Source: Balneolaceae bacterium
GTDB taxonomy: Bacteria > Bacteroidota > Rhodothermia > Balneolales > Balneolaceae
Direction of reading: 5' to 3'
Length of the DNA: 8,002 nt
Assembly (NCBI GenBank): GCA_007129085.1
Contig: SKWF01000342.1
Coordinates: 1 to 8,002, forward strand
A model generated the notes under the pieces. The model worked only from the letters and a program-made list of their open reading frames with translations. It did not search any database and had not been told where the DNA came from. This document shows positions 1-6,902 of the stretch, one piece after another (the first letter of the stretch is position 1; each line of letters starts with the position of its first letter). A program made the position numbers and the translations under genes.

Positions 1-732
1 AAACGTTAACCGGCGGTCGGCATCTTCATCACCGGAGATATCGATCTCATTTTTTACCGTTTTAATAATTTCTAGAACGCGATCTGTTACCACCGGCCGC
101 TGAGCACAAATCAGCTCAATTTCTGTAGCCAGTCTTCCTTTTATATTTTCGATAGATATTTTGGTGGTGAGAAAATCGAAAAGCACCTTAATTTTTCTCC
201 GGGTAGCTTCATCCATCGAACGGCTCTCCTCCGCACCCGCAGGAAAAATTAGATCCAGGTTATTCACGAGAGTTTCTTCAAGAAATGTTCGTGCTTTCCC
301 GGCAGAAAACTTTTTATGGGTGATATCCCCTTCAGCAATTGCAAGTATTCGCAGCTCGCTTGCAATTTCAACAATGGTATTCTGATCTCCCGATTTGAGG
401 GTTCCTCCAACCAGTGCCGGAACCAGGCGGGCCGGATCATCCCACATGGTATCTCCAAAAATCCCCGCCTCCGTCAGCTCGCTGATATGTTCATACAAAA
501 AACGGACGCCTTCATCGGTATCCGTTAGAATATCCAGACTGCTCAACAGCTTTTTCTTGTGAGTTTCTGCCAGCAGTGGTTTGGATTCTTTGAAGTTTTC
601 AAGCGTTTCAAAAAATTTCTTCTTAACGCCTTTTGGTAGCGGTTTACTGCTTTTTTTCAATGTGACTCTGGATCTTAGATTTAATGTCGTTGTAATTTCT
701 AATGTAGAAATTTCAGGATCGTTTCCAACCAT
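1..732 (-). CDS. Hypothetical protein of unknown family, N-terminal part (runs off left edge)
   Basis: An open frame of 244 codons without a stop runs from an ATG at 732-730 to the window edge, so the C-terminus is missing. An in-frame TAA lies two codons upstream of this ATG, which makes the ATG (or the TTG just before it) the start. No Shine-Dalgarno is seen. The protein has a basic N-terminal segment with KKSSKPLPKGVKKKFF near residues 25-40. Alternating charged and hydrophobic residues then predict a largely alpha-helical, soluble, rather acidic protein. A recognisable block is GIFGDTMWDDPARLVPALVG near residues 87-106. There is no signal peptide or membrane helix. I do not recognise the family. 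It could be the N-terminal domain of a larger multidomain protein, since the frame is still open at the edge. The reading frame is certain, the function unknown. The terminator upstream separates it from the ATP-grasp gene, so it probably has its own promoter in the 733-796 gap. Confidence 0.85.
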   Translation of the reverse strand, partial: MVGNDPEISTLEITTTLNLRSRVTLKKSSKPLPKGVKKKFFETLENFKESKPLLAETHKKKLLSSLDILTDTDEGVRFLYEHISELTEAGIFGDTMWDDPARLVPALVGGTLKSGDQNTIVEIASELRILAIAEGDITHKKFSAGKARTFLEETLVNNLDLIFPAGAEESRSMDEATRRKIKVLFDFLTTKISIENIKGRLATEIELICAQRPVVTDRVLEIIKTVKNEIDISGDEDADRRLTF

Positions 733-796
733 CAATTAGTAAATCCCGAACAATCCTTAACATGAAAAATTGTGCGGTTGTAGTAAATACTTGTAG

Positions 797-828
797 GAAA
801 AAGATGTCTCCCCAATAAGCGGGGAGAC
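797..828 (-). terminator. Rho-independent terminator of the ATP-grasp gene
   Basis: A perfect 8-bp inverted repeat (GTCTCCCC at 806-813, GGGGAGAC at 821-828) encloses a 7-nt loop. The minus-strand transcript continues into ATCTTTTTCC. The hairpin lies about 18 nt after the ATP-grasp stop codon. The stem can grow by three pairs past a single bulged T. The plus side is also pyrimidine-rich, but no plus-strand gene reads into it. Confidence 0.85.
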
Positions 829-846
829 TCTTTCTGCTTCTTTACT

Positions 847-2070
847 TTACGCGTAGAAATCTACGTCTTGGTAATGGCGCAACAGTTCACGCATTCTGTC
901 GGGATCATCACCGTTAAAAAATACCGTACCGTAGTGATTACCAAATCCTTCCCGTTGATCAGACACTTTGTGCTCCGATGGAGTATATAGGGTATGATCT
1001 TCAAAGAAAGAGTCCTCCTTCAGCTCATCCGGGATTTGGAGCTTCGTAATATGGCCCGGCTTCGGATATACCATCACGCTTCCGGCATAATCCTGATCCT
1101 CTTTTATGTCCTGCTTCGGGAAGAAATTCTCCACCTCTTCATCCGTGGCAGAAGGATCACTGCAGAGAACAAGCCCTTGAATCGGATCAAATCCGTGCGC
1201 TTTTTCAATCAATTCAAAGATATGTCCACCCGGAATTCGGCAGGCTACCTCGCCAAAACTGAGCGTATTATCTTCAGTAAGGAACCATTCGGGATGGATT
1301 ACTCCATATTCAATACCGAATGATTTTACGAGCCGCTCCATCGCTTCGCGAATAAGAGGACGTTTCTCCTCCAGCTCCGGCCCGGCCGGCACAAAGTTGG
1401 AATACCCAAGCTTTACGTATTCAGTAATATTCAAAAACCGAATTTTCCCGTTATGGATAAATGCCTCGCAGGAAAATTCTTTCCCGGGCAGATGGCTCTC
1501 CACCATGCATGGAAAATCTTTATCAATCACTTTATCGTCGATATCCTGCTTGCTACGCAATAGTTTATGCCCCACTGTTCCGGCAGCACTGAATGGTTTC
1601 AAGTGTACCCAAGCATCTTCCTCGCCATCAAGCTGCAGATTAGCTTCATTTAAACGCTCCATAAAATCGTGAACACCCTGCCGTGTATAAACCTCTTCGA
1701 ACAGTCCCACCCTGAGGCCTGCAAGAAGTGCTTTTCTCTTCATAATCGCTTTATTACGGAATAGATAAGCTCGGTTCAGCAATCGCGGGTCATCCCGAAA
1801 AATTGAGTTCAGTGCCCCCGCCCATTCCACGGTTTCCTCAAAAAGCGGAACTGCAAAACCGACATCATGCTGATCGAGAAGCTCCTTAAGCTGTAAACTG
1901 TTTGATTTTTCATTCCAGTCGTTAAAATTCCAGCCCACAAACGGAATGTCGTTATCCTTTGCTGCCTGTTCAAACTCAGGGAAACTAACCACCACAAATG
2001 GGCGGTCCATTTTCTGCATACTTTCTATCGCCTGTAGGCTCCAACCTAAAAGTGCTACTTTTTTATCCAT
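847..2070 (-). CDS. ATP-grasp domain carboxylate-amine ligase, substrate unknown
   Basis: A complete 407-residue soluble protein with an ATG start. Residues 1-100 form a Rossmann-like pre-ATP-grasp domain (VALLGWSLQAIESM). The ATP-grasp fold follows. NKAIMKRKALLAGLRV (106-121) matches the K-rich helix before the fold. WVHLKPFSAAGTVG (154-167) carries the nucleotide lysine K158. MVESHLPGKEFSCEAF (189-204) has the adenine-contact and E-fS motifs. HPEW (259-262) and FGEVACRIPGG (272-282) supply metal-binding E261 and E274 and phosphate-contacting R278. The E-x12-E-x3-R spacing fits peptide-ligase-type ATP-grasp enzymes such as bacterial L-amino acid ligases. The C-terminal 330-400 region resembles the small accessory domain of such ligases. 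Members activate a carboxylate as acyl-phosphate with ATP and join it to an amine or thiol. The substrate cannot be read from sequence, and no biosynthetic partners are nearby. No good Shine-Dalgarno is present upstream. The class is near certain, the reaction is not. Confidence 0.93.
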   Translation of the reverse strand: MDKKVALLGWSLQAIESMQKMDRPFVVVSFPEFEQAAKDNDIPFVGWNFNDWNEKSNSLQLKELLDQHDVGFAVPLFEETVEWAGALNSIFRDDPRLLNRAYLFRNKAIMKRKALLAGLRVGLFEEVYTRQGVHDFMERLNEANLQLDGEEDAWVHLKPFSAAGTVGHKLLRSKQDIDDKVIDKDFPCMVESHLPGKEFSCEAFIHNGKIRFLNITEYVKLGYSNFVPAGPELEEKRPLIREAMERLVKSFGIEYGVIHPEWFLTEDNTLSFGEVACRIPGGHIFELIEKAHGFDPIQGLVLCSDPSATDEEVENFFPKQDIKEDQDYAGSVMVYPKPGHITKLQIPDELKEDSFFEDHTLYTPSEHKVSDQREGFGNHYGTVFFNGDDPDRMRELLRHYQDVDFYA

Positions 2071-2230
2071 GTGTTCAGTCTTTTTTCTCTTATGTTTTTA
2101 TTAAAATAGAAATTACCTGATCGACTTTCAGGCATATTAAGTAATTGAATTTCATTCACTTACATTTATATAATGAATTGCTAGGTGCTATCATTCCAAA
2201 TATGTTGAAGCTGTAGTTTCGGTTTGATGA

Positions 2231-2250
2231 ACTCCCTGTTTTCACTCCCT
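2231..2250 (+). repeat. Direct repeat ACTCCCT-N6-ACTCCCT upstream of pgm
   Basis: Two identical 7-mers start 13 bp apart, at 2231-2237 and 2244-2250, just upstream of the candidate pgm promoter. Such a pair could be an activator or repressor site. Seven-base identity in a 280-bp gap is also possible by chance. Confidence 0.3.
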
Positions 2251-2268
2251 AAACGATACGGAACCGGC

Positions 2269-2298
2269 TTGCCATTTGAACGATATTCTTTAACTTTA
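2269..2298 (+). promoter_or_regulatory. Candidate Bacteroidota-type promoter of pgm
   Basis: TTG at 2269-2271 is followed after 19 nt by TAACTTTA at 2291-2298. This matches TAnnTTTG, the Bacteroidota -7 box, in all but the last position. Transcription would start near 2303 and leave a leader of roughly 45-50 nt. The rest of the 2071-2350 gap is AT-rich. It should also hold the promoter of the divergent ATP-grasp gene, but I see no convincing boxes for it. Confidence 0.4.
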
Positions 2299-2338
2299 TT
2301 TTTCTATCAACACAAGTAACAACTAATTCCAACAAAAC

Positions 2339-2342
2339 GGAG
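2339..2342 (+). promoter_or_regulatory. pgm: Ribosome binding site fixing the GTG start of pgm
   Basis: GGAG sits 8 nt before the GTG at 2351. Together with the alignment of the first residues to E. coli Pgm (M-A-x-H-x-x-A-G), it supports a GTG rather than a downstream ATG start. Confidence 0.7.
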
Positions 2343-2350
2343 AACAAATC

Positions 2351-3994
2351 GTGGCTGATCATAAACTCGCCGGAAAAAAAGCGCCCTATTCCCTGCTCGA
2401 AAATATTCCCAGGCTTATCACTTCGTACTACTCCCATCAACCCGATCCTTCAAATATTCATCAGGCCGTCTCTTTTGGAACCTCCGGCCATCGCGGATCA
2501 TCACTGAACAGTACATTTAATGAAGATCATATCGTTGCAATCAGCCAGGCCGTTGCCGATTACCGGGTTCAAAACGGCATCAAAGGTCCGCTATATATTG
2601 GGATGGATACCCACGCACTTTCTGAGCCGGCACTGGTTTCCGCCATTGAAGTTTTTGCAGCCAACGATATTGAAATCCGCTACCAAACCGATTTTGGATA
2701 CACCCCAACACCGGCGGTTTCGCACGCTATTTTGAGCTGGAACAATAATTCCGCCAACAAAACAAAAGCGGATGGCGTGGTCATCACCCCATCACACAAC
2801 CCGCCCGCAGACGGTGGGTTTAAATACAACGCTGTACACGGCGGGCCGGCGGGGTCAGATATCACGGCCAAAATTGAGAAAACTGCGAATATCTACCTGG
2901 AGGAAGAGCTTACCGGAGTAAACCGAATTCCCCTGCAGAAAGCATTAAAAAAGAGCTCTACGCAGCCGTTTGATTACATCACGCCGTATATCAGCGATTT
3001 AAAAAATGTGATTGACATGGATGTGATTGCCGAATCCGGATTAAAAATCGGAGCTGATCCAATGGGTGGTTCCGGTATCGACTACTGGGAACCGATTGCC
3101 GAAATGTACGGGCTGAACCTGGAGGTTGTAAACAAAGAGGTGGACTCCACATTCCGATTTATGACTGTTGATAAAGACGGTAAAATTCGGATGGACTGCT
3201 CCTCTCCACACGCCATGGCCAGCCTGATTGAGCTGAAGGATAAATACGATATTGCCTTCGGCAACGACACCGATTTCGACCGCCACGGCATTGTTACAAA
3301 AAGCGGGTTGATGAACCCTAATCACTATCTCTCCGTGGCCATTCAGTATCTGTTTCAAAATCGGCCCGGCTGGAATGAAGATGCCGCGATCGGGAAAACA
3401 TTGGTATCGAGCAGCATGATCGATCGCGTGGCAAAATCGATCAATCGAAACCTGGCGGAAGTGCCGGTAGGTTTTAAATGGTTTGTGGATGGATTGCTGC
3501 ACGGCAGTTACGGATTCGGCGGAGAAGAGAGCGCCGGAGCCTCCTTCCTGAAAAAAGATGGCACGGTATGGTCTACCGATAAAGATGGCATTATTCTGAA
3601 CCTGCTGGCCGCGGAAATCACGGCGAAAACGGGGAAAAGCCCATCAGAACACTACGAGCAGCTGGAAGAAAAATTTGGCAGCCCCGTCTATGAGCGGTTG
3701 GATGCACCGGCAACGCTCGAAGAGAAGAAAGTTCTTAAAAATCTATCGCCTGACCAGGTGAAAGCAGATCAACTTGCCGGCGAACCTATATTGAAAAAAC
3801 TAACCCATGCTCCCGGCAATAATGCCCCGATTGGAGGACTGAAAGTTGAAACCGAAAACGGATGGTTTGCCGCCCGTCCATCCGGCACGGAGGATATCTA
3901 CAAAATCTACACGGAGAGCTTTAAAGGAGCAGATCATCTGAAAAAGATCCAGAAAGAGGCAATTTCTATCGTTGATAAGGTGCTTGGCAAATAG
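2351..3994 (+). CDS. pgm: Phosphoglucomutase (alpha-D-glucose phosphate-specific)
   Basis: A 547-residue cytosolic enzyme that interconverts glucose-1-phosphate and glucose-6-phosphate, linking glycolysis to glycogen and nucleotide-sugar synthesis. Length and sequence closely follow E. coli Pgm (546 aa) from end to end. Examples are FGTSGHRG (42-49) and MDTHALSEPA (85-94). The active-site loop TPSHNPPADGG (146-156) carries the phosphoserine S148. The magnesium loop is GNDTDFDRHG (304-313), with D306, D308 and D310. The sugar-binding GEESAGAS is at 391-398, and the phosphate-binding RPSGTED of domain 4 is at 509-515. All four phosphohexomutase domains are intact. Start is GTG with a GGAG box 8 nt upstream. 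The gene stands alone on the plus strand, divergent from the ATP-grasp gene and convergent with the reductase/microprotein pair. It looks more GC-rich than the reductase. Identification is very secure. Confidence 0.98.
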   Translation: MADHKLAGKKAPYSLLENIPRLITSYYSHQPDPSNIHQAVSFGTSGHRGSSLNSTFNEDHIVAISQAVADYRVQNGIKGPLYIGMDTHALSEPALVSAIEVFAANDIEIRYQTDFGYTPTPAVSHAILSWNNNSANKTKADGVVITPSHNPPADGGFKYNAVHGGPAGSDITAKIEKTANIYLEEELTGVNRIPLQKALKKSSTQPFDYITPYISDLKNVIDMDVIAESGLKIGADPMGGSGIDYWEPIAEMYGLNLEVVNKEVDSTFRFMTVDKDGKIRMDCSSPHAMASLIELKDKYDIAFGNDTDFDRHGIVTKSGLMNPNHYLSVAIQYLFQNRPGWNEDAAIGKTLVSSSMIDRVAKSINRNLAEVPVGFKWFVDGLLHGSYGFGGEESAGASFLKKDGTVWSTDKDGIILNLLAAEITAKTGKSPSEHYEQLEEKFGSPVYERLDAPATLEEKKVLKNLSPDQVKADQLAGEPILKKLTHAPGNNAPIGGLKVETENGWFAARPSGTEDIYKIYTESFKGADHLKKIQKEAISIVDKVLGK

Positions 3995-4019
3995 CTCTAC
4001 TGAACCTTATTAACGGTAT

Positions 4020-4051
4020 AAATCTATCCCGGTGTAGATTTGTCGGTTTTT
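4020..4051 (+). terminator. Weak candidate terminator after pgm
   Basis: A perfect 7-bp inverted repeat (AAATCTA at 4020-4026, TAGATTT at 4035-4041) with an 8-nt loop is followed by GTCGG and a run of five T on the plus strand (4047-4051). It lies 25 nt after the pgm stop. The stem is AT-rich and the T run is offset by about 5 nt, so termination may be inefficient. On the minus strand no T run follows. Confidence 0.4.
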
Positions 4052-4133
4052 ACAGGTATGCAAAAATACCTGCTGCAATTAGAAGCAGCAAGCCAACGAT
4101 AATTGCAACTCTGCGAATATAAATATGAAGCAT
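4050..4133 (-). CDS. 27-aa single-pass membrane microprotein
   Basis: A short frame from ATG (4133-4131) to TAA (4052-4050) encodes 27 residues: a short N-terminal stretch with RR at 7-8, then an unbroken hydrophobic helix VAIIVGLLLLIAAGIFAYL at 9-27. AGGAG at 4138-4142, inside an A-rich run, lies 4 nt before the ATG. The gap to the reductase stop is only 11 nt, so the two are probably co-transcribed and perhaps translationally coupled. The positive-inside rule predicts N-terminus in the cytosol and a single helix in the inner membrane. It is not a signal peptide of a longer protein, because the frame stops right after the helix. I know no named family for it. By analogy with small subunits such as CydX or KdpF, it may stabilise the neighbouring membrane reductase. 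The frame and ribosome binding site are seen; expression and role are inferred. Confidence 0.6.
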   Translation of the reverse strand: MLHIYIRRVAIIVGLLLLIAAGIFAYL

Positions 4134-4144
4134 GATTCTCCTTT

Positions 4145-5470
4145 TTATGCGATGTTAAATCGTTCAGAATTCACCCTGTAAATTGGCACTCCCCAACTGT
4201 TGAGTGTTGTTTCAACAGCATCCATCATTGGGGGTGGACCACATACAAAAAATTCACAGTTGGAAAAATCAGACGGAATATGACGCTTCATTACGTCTTT
4301 ATCGATAAGCCCGGTTTCACCTTGCCAATCCTCAGGCGGATTTTCAAGAACATGAACAATCTTTACATTCAATTCCGCTGAGTAGACTTTTAGCTCTTCA
4401 TAAAAAGGTGTCAACTCTATAGATGGTGTTCCATAAATAACGGTGAACTCCCGTTGATCCTGCCTATTGCGCATCGCATCCAATACACTCACAACCGGAG
4501 TTATCCCAATCCCGCCGACGATAAACACACTGTGTATTGACCGGGATTCACTCAACGTAAAACTGCCATAAGGGCCTTCAATAAACGCTTTTGTACCCAG
4601 TTCAACATTTCCAATTTCAGAAGTAAAATCACCCAACTCTTTAATTGTTAACCGAATCGATTTTTTCTTAGGTGATGAGGAGATTGTAAATGGGTGCTGC
4701 TGAAGACTAAACGGACTGTTTCCAAAAGTAACCCATACAAACTGTCCGGCTGTGAAATCGAGTCCCGGGTGGCCATCCGGTTCAAATTCAATCGACCAAA
4801 TGCCATCTACTTCTTGCTTTACAGATGAAACTCTCCACGGTTTTTTTCGCATCTTCATAGGGCGCCATACCCGATTATGAATAAGCATTCCCATAGCAGC
4901 GAGAGAGAGTCCGGCCCAGGTTATCTGCTGCCAAAGTTCAGATATATAGTAGCCTACTTGTAAAATGTGAACCGTTCCCACAAATACAACGAACAGTGCC
5001 AAAACACCATGTGATGCACGCCACCATTCATAAATAATACCCATTTTTTCTCTCCAGTACGTTGTAGCAACAAGGGCTGTAATTGCAATAATCACCCCTA
5101 TGAGAGCTACAGCACGTGGAAGGTTCACAGTGGGGTCTAAAAACTTTAAATATTCTAAATCAGCAACAAACAGAATGATAAAATGCCCAATAATAAACCC
5201 CCAGGCGATGTATCCCATCTGCCCGTGAAACTGAAGGAGTTCATCTAAACCAAAAGGTGCACCAATTTTGCTGTAGCGTGCAGTTAAGACAAACTGTAGT
5301 CCCATCATGGCTAACCCTATAAATCCGATGGCCACACCAAACTCTATTAAAAACCCACGGTTTTCACCACTGTGGCCAACTGCTGCAAGAAACAAAGGAG
5401 CAAGAACCAAAACGAGGAACAGGATTAACCATTTAAGTGAATTTTTAACAAAGTTGACTCTCGTTACCAT
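4145..5470 (-). CDS. NOX/ferric-reductase-like transmembrane flavocytochrome
   Basis: A 441-residue membrane oxidoreductase (from the preferred ATG) that would pass electrons from cytosolic NAD(P)H via FAD and two b-hemes to an acceptor on the outer face (ferric iron, oxygen or another). Residue numbers here count from the upstream GTG. Six helices lie near 14-34, 44-64, 86-105, 121-141, 155-175 and 186-199. Two histidine pairs, H84/H98 and H156/H170, each 14 apart on one helix, are the bis-heme ligands of the ferric-reductase fold. HPFTISSS (261-268) is the FAD motif of NOX/FRE proteins. GPYGSF (301-306), GGIGITP (321-327) and CGPPPMM (412-418) form the FNR-type pyridine-nucleotide domain. 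YGTPSIEL (348-355) lacks the arginine often seen there in NADPH-specific members. A phenylalanine lies near the C-terminus (RFNIA). The gene follows the CoA-transferase by 71 bp and precedes the microprotein by 11 bp. It appears AT-richer than its neighbours. Class secure; acceptor unknown. Confidence 0.93.
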   Translation of the reverse strand: MVTRVNFVKNSLKWLILFLVLVLAPLFLAAVGHSGENRGFLIEFGVAIGFIGLAMMGLQFVLTARYSKIGAPFGLDELLQFHGQMGYIAWGFIIGHFIILFVADLEYLKFLDPTVNLPRAVALIGVIIAITALVATTYWREKMGIIYEWWRASHGVLALFVVFVGTVHILQVGYYISELWQQITWAGLSLAAMGMLIHNRVWRPMKMRKKPWRVSSVKQEVDGIWSIEFEPDGHPGLDFTAGQFVWVTFGNSPFSLQQHPFTISSSPKKKSIRLTIKELGDFTSEIGNVELGTKAFIEGPYGSFTLSESRSIHSVFIVGGIGITPVVSVLDAMRNRQDQREFTVIYGTPSIELTPFYEELKVYSAELNVKIVHVLENPPEDWQGETGLIDKDVMKRHIPSDFSNCEFFVCGPPPMMDAVETTLNSWGVPIYRVNSERFNIA

Positions 5471-5475
5471 ACCCA

Positions 5476-5480
5476 CCTCT
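5476..5480 (-). promoter_or_regulatory. Ribosome binding site deciding the reductase start
   Basis: AGAGG lies 5 nt before the ATG at 5470-5468. The alternative in-frame GTG at 5476-5474 overlaps this box and so could not use it. The ATG start, giving 441 rather than 443 residues, is therefore preferred. Confidence 0.65.
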
Positions 5481-5506
5481 TATTCGATTTAGTTTAGCCT
5501 CTATAT

Positions 5507-5542
5507 ATAAATTTTTTTAGAACTATCATTTTAAAAATTTAT
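5507..5542. repeat. AT-only 10-bp inverted repeat between CoA-transferase and reductase
   Basis: ATAAATTTTT (5507-5516) and AAAAATTTAT (5533-5542) are perfect inverse complements separated by 16 nt. They fill most of the 71-bp gap and touch the CoA-transferase stop. No T run follows on the minus strand, so it is not a standard terminator. Low complexity makes chance plausible. Confidence 0.35.
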
Positions 5543-6819
5543 CAATCTATAATTTTATTAAATCTCTCGTGAGCTGCTTTTTCCAGCGATTCCCGGTGGT
5601 CGGGGTGCGCAATGTCGATCAGTTTTTTCGCCCGCCTTCGGAGACTCTGCCCATACAGGTTCGCCACGCCATATTCCGTTACGATATATTGAACATGAGC
5701 CCGTGTTGTTACAACTCCCGCACCCGGTTTTAAAAACGGCACAATTTTCGACTCTCCTTTTGCCGTGCTCGATGGCAGCGCGATAATAGGTTTTCCTCCC
5801 TCCGACAACGATGCTCCCCGGATAAAATCCATCTGCCCACCTACGCCCGAATATTGATAGGTCCCGATGGAATCGGCGCAAACCTGGCCTGTCAGGTCAA
5901 TCTCAATGGCGCTGTTGATTGCCGTAACTTTGGGGTTTCTCCGAATCACCGCCGTATCGTTTACGTAGGTGCAGTCCAGCATTTGAACGAGCGGATTATC
6001 ATCCATAAAATCGTAGAGTTTCCGTGTGCCCATTGCAAACGACGAGACTACTTTCCCGGGATGAACGCGTTTCTCTTTATTATTTACAACCCCGGATTCA
6101 ATAAGCGGAATCAATCCATCCGAAAACATTTCGGTATGGATACCCAAGTTTTTGTGTTTTCCAAGCGATGCCAACACCGCATCGGGGATACTGCCGATTC
6201 CCATCTGCAGAGTTGCTCCATTTTCCACAAGGTTTGCACAGTGCCGGCCTATTTTCAGCTCCACGGGACTAAGCTCCGCCGGATAATGCTCCGGTATCTG
6301 CTCATCCGATTCAATAGCATAATTAATTTCACTTTTATGGATCAATCCATCCCCGTGAGTACGTGGCATATTTGGATTTACCTGGGCAATAACTGTATCC
6401 GCATTCAGTATAGCAGCACGAGTTGCATCCACTGAAATTCCAAGCGAACAGTAGCCATGTTTATCAGGAGGACTTACCTGGATGAGCGCCGCATTTAAGT
6501 TTACAATTCCCTGGCTGAAAAGCTGTGGCACTTCACTCAAAAATACCGGAATGTAATCTGCCTCACCGGTTTTTATGGCACTCCGAACATTTTTGCCCAC
6601 AAAAAATACATGGGTTTTAAAACTCTGCCGATATTCCGGCTTGGAATAAGGAGCGTCTCCTTCGGTATGGAGATGAAAGATTTGAACCTTTCGCAACTCT
6701 TTGTGGCGATCCGTGAGTGCCTGAATAAGAGCTTGTGGAGCAGCAGCGGCGGTGTGAATAAAAATATGATCTCTCGATTGGATATAACTTACGGCCTCTT
6801 CGGGGGATACTATCTGCAT
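5542..6819 (-). CDS. Acetyl-CoA hydrolase/4-hydroxybutyrate CoA-transferase family protein
   Basis: A complete 425-residue cytosolic class I CoA-transferase. The family transfers CoA between acetyl-CoA and a carboxylic acid through a glutamyl-CoA thioester intermediate. The N-terminal half (about 4-190) has VSPPDKHGYCSLGISVD (115-131). The oxyanion region is GIGSIPDAV (207-215). GIHTEMFSDG (226-235) contains the likely catalytic glutamate E230. GVGGQMDFIRGA (325-336) is the CoA-binding glycine loop. VTEYGVANLYGQSLRRRA (380-397) is the C-terminal family signature. The length fits the 4-hydroxybutyrate/butyryl-CoA:acetate transferases (about 430-440 aa) better than the roughly 500-residue succinyl-CoA:acetate (Ach1/AarC) enzymes. 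The exact acid cannot be told from sequence. The leader before the ATG is A-rich and has no Shine-Dalgarno. The gene is divergent from the cupin gene and 71 bp upstream of the reductase, possibly co-transcribed. Family assignment is very secure; hydrolase versus transferase is an inference. Confidence 0.95.
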   Translation of the reverse strand: MQIVSPEEAVSYIQSRDHIFIHTAAAAPQALIQALTDRHKELRKVQIFHLHTEGDAPYSKPEYRQSFKTHVFFVGKNVRSAIKTGEADYIPVFLSEVPQLFSQGIVNLNAALIQVSPPDKHGYCSLGISVDATRAAILNADTVIAQVNPNMPRTHGDGLIHKSEINYAIESDEQIPEHYPAELSPVELKIGRHCANLVENGATLQMGIGSIPDAVLASLGKHKNLGIHTEMFSDGLIPLIESGVVNNKEKRVHPGKVVSSFAMGTRKLYDFMDDNPLVQMLDCTYVNDTAVIRRNPKVTAINSAIEIDLTGQVCADSIGTYQYSGVGGQMDFIRGASLSEGGKPIIALPSSTAKGESKIVPFLKPGAGVVTTRAHVQYIVTEYGVANLYGQSLRRRAKKLIDIAHPDHRESLEKAAHERFNKIID

Positions 6820-6867
6820 GAATGTAGTTTTTTATTTTATTTTTCTCTTCTACCGTTTAAAATACAA

Positions 6868-6896
6868 ATTCTATGCTTTATTCTCTGCTCATGCAA
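6868..6896 (-). promoter_or_regulatory. Candidate promoter of the CoA-transferase
   Basis: On the minus strand TTGCAT (6896-6891), a 17-nt spacer and TAGAAT (6873-6868) form sigma-70-like boxes with ideal spacing. The start would lie near 6861, giving a leader of about 40 nt. The boxes match well by eye; activity is inferred. Confidence 0.5.
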
Positions 6897-6902
6897 CGAT
6901 TC

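Noticed and set aside
994..1323. 109-codon open frame on the plus strand inside the ATP-grasp gene
   Set aside because: It is antisense to ATP-grasp motifs and has no domain or start signals of its own.
2116..2132. Small inverted repeat CCTGA-N7-TCAGG in the leader of the ATP-grasp gene
   Set aside because: A 5-bp stem is too short to support a riboswitch or operator call, and no conserved aptamer features surround it.
2152..2178. TTCATT/AATGAA inverted repeat in the divergent gap
   Set aside because: It is a 6-bp AT-rich match in AT-rich sequence, expected by chance.
3041..3502. 153-codon open frame on the minus strand inside pgm
   Set aside because: It is antisense to the conserved catalytic part of Pgm, with low-complexity, histidine-rich composition typical of reverse frames.
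5854..6435. 193-codon open frame on the plus strand inside the CoA-transferase gene
   Set aside because: It lies wholly antisense to a strongly conserved enzyme, shows no recognisable domain and has no ribosome binding site; it is a shadow of the real frame.
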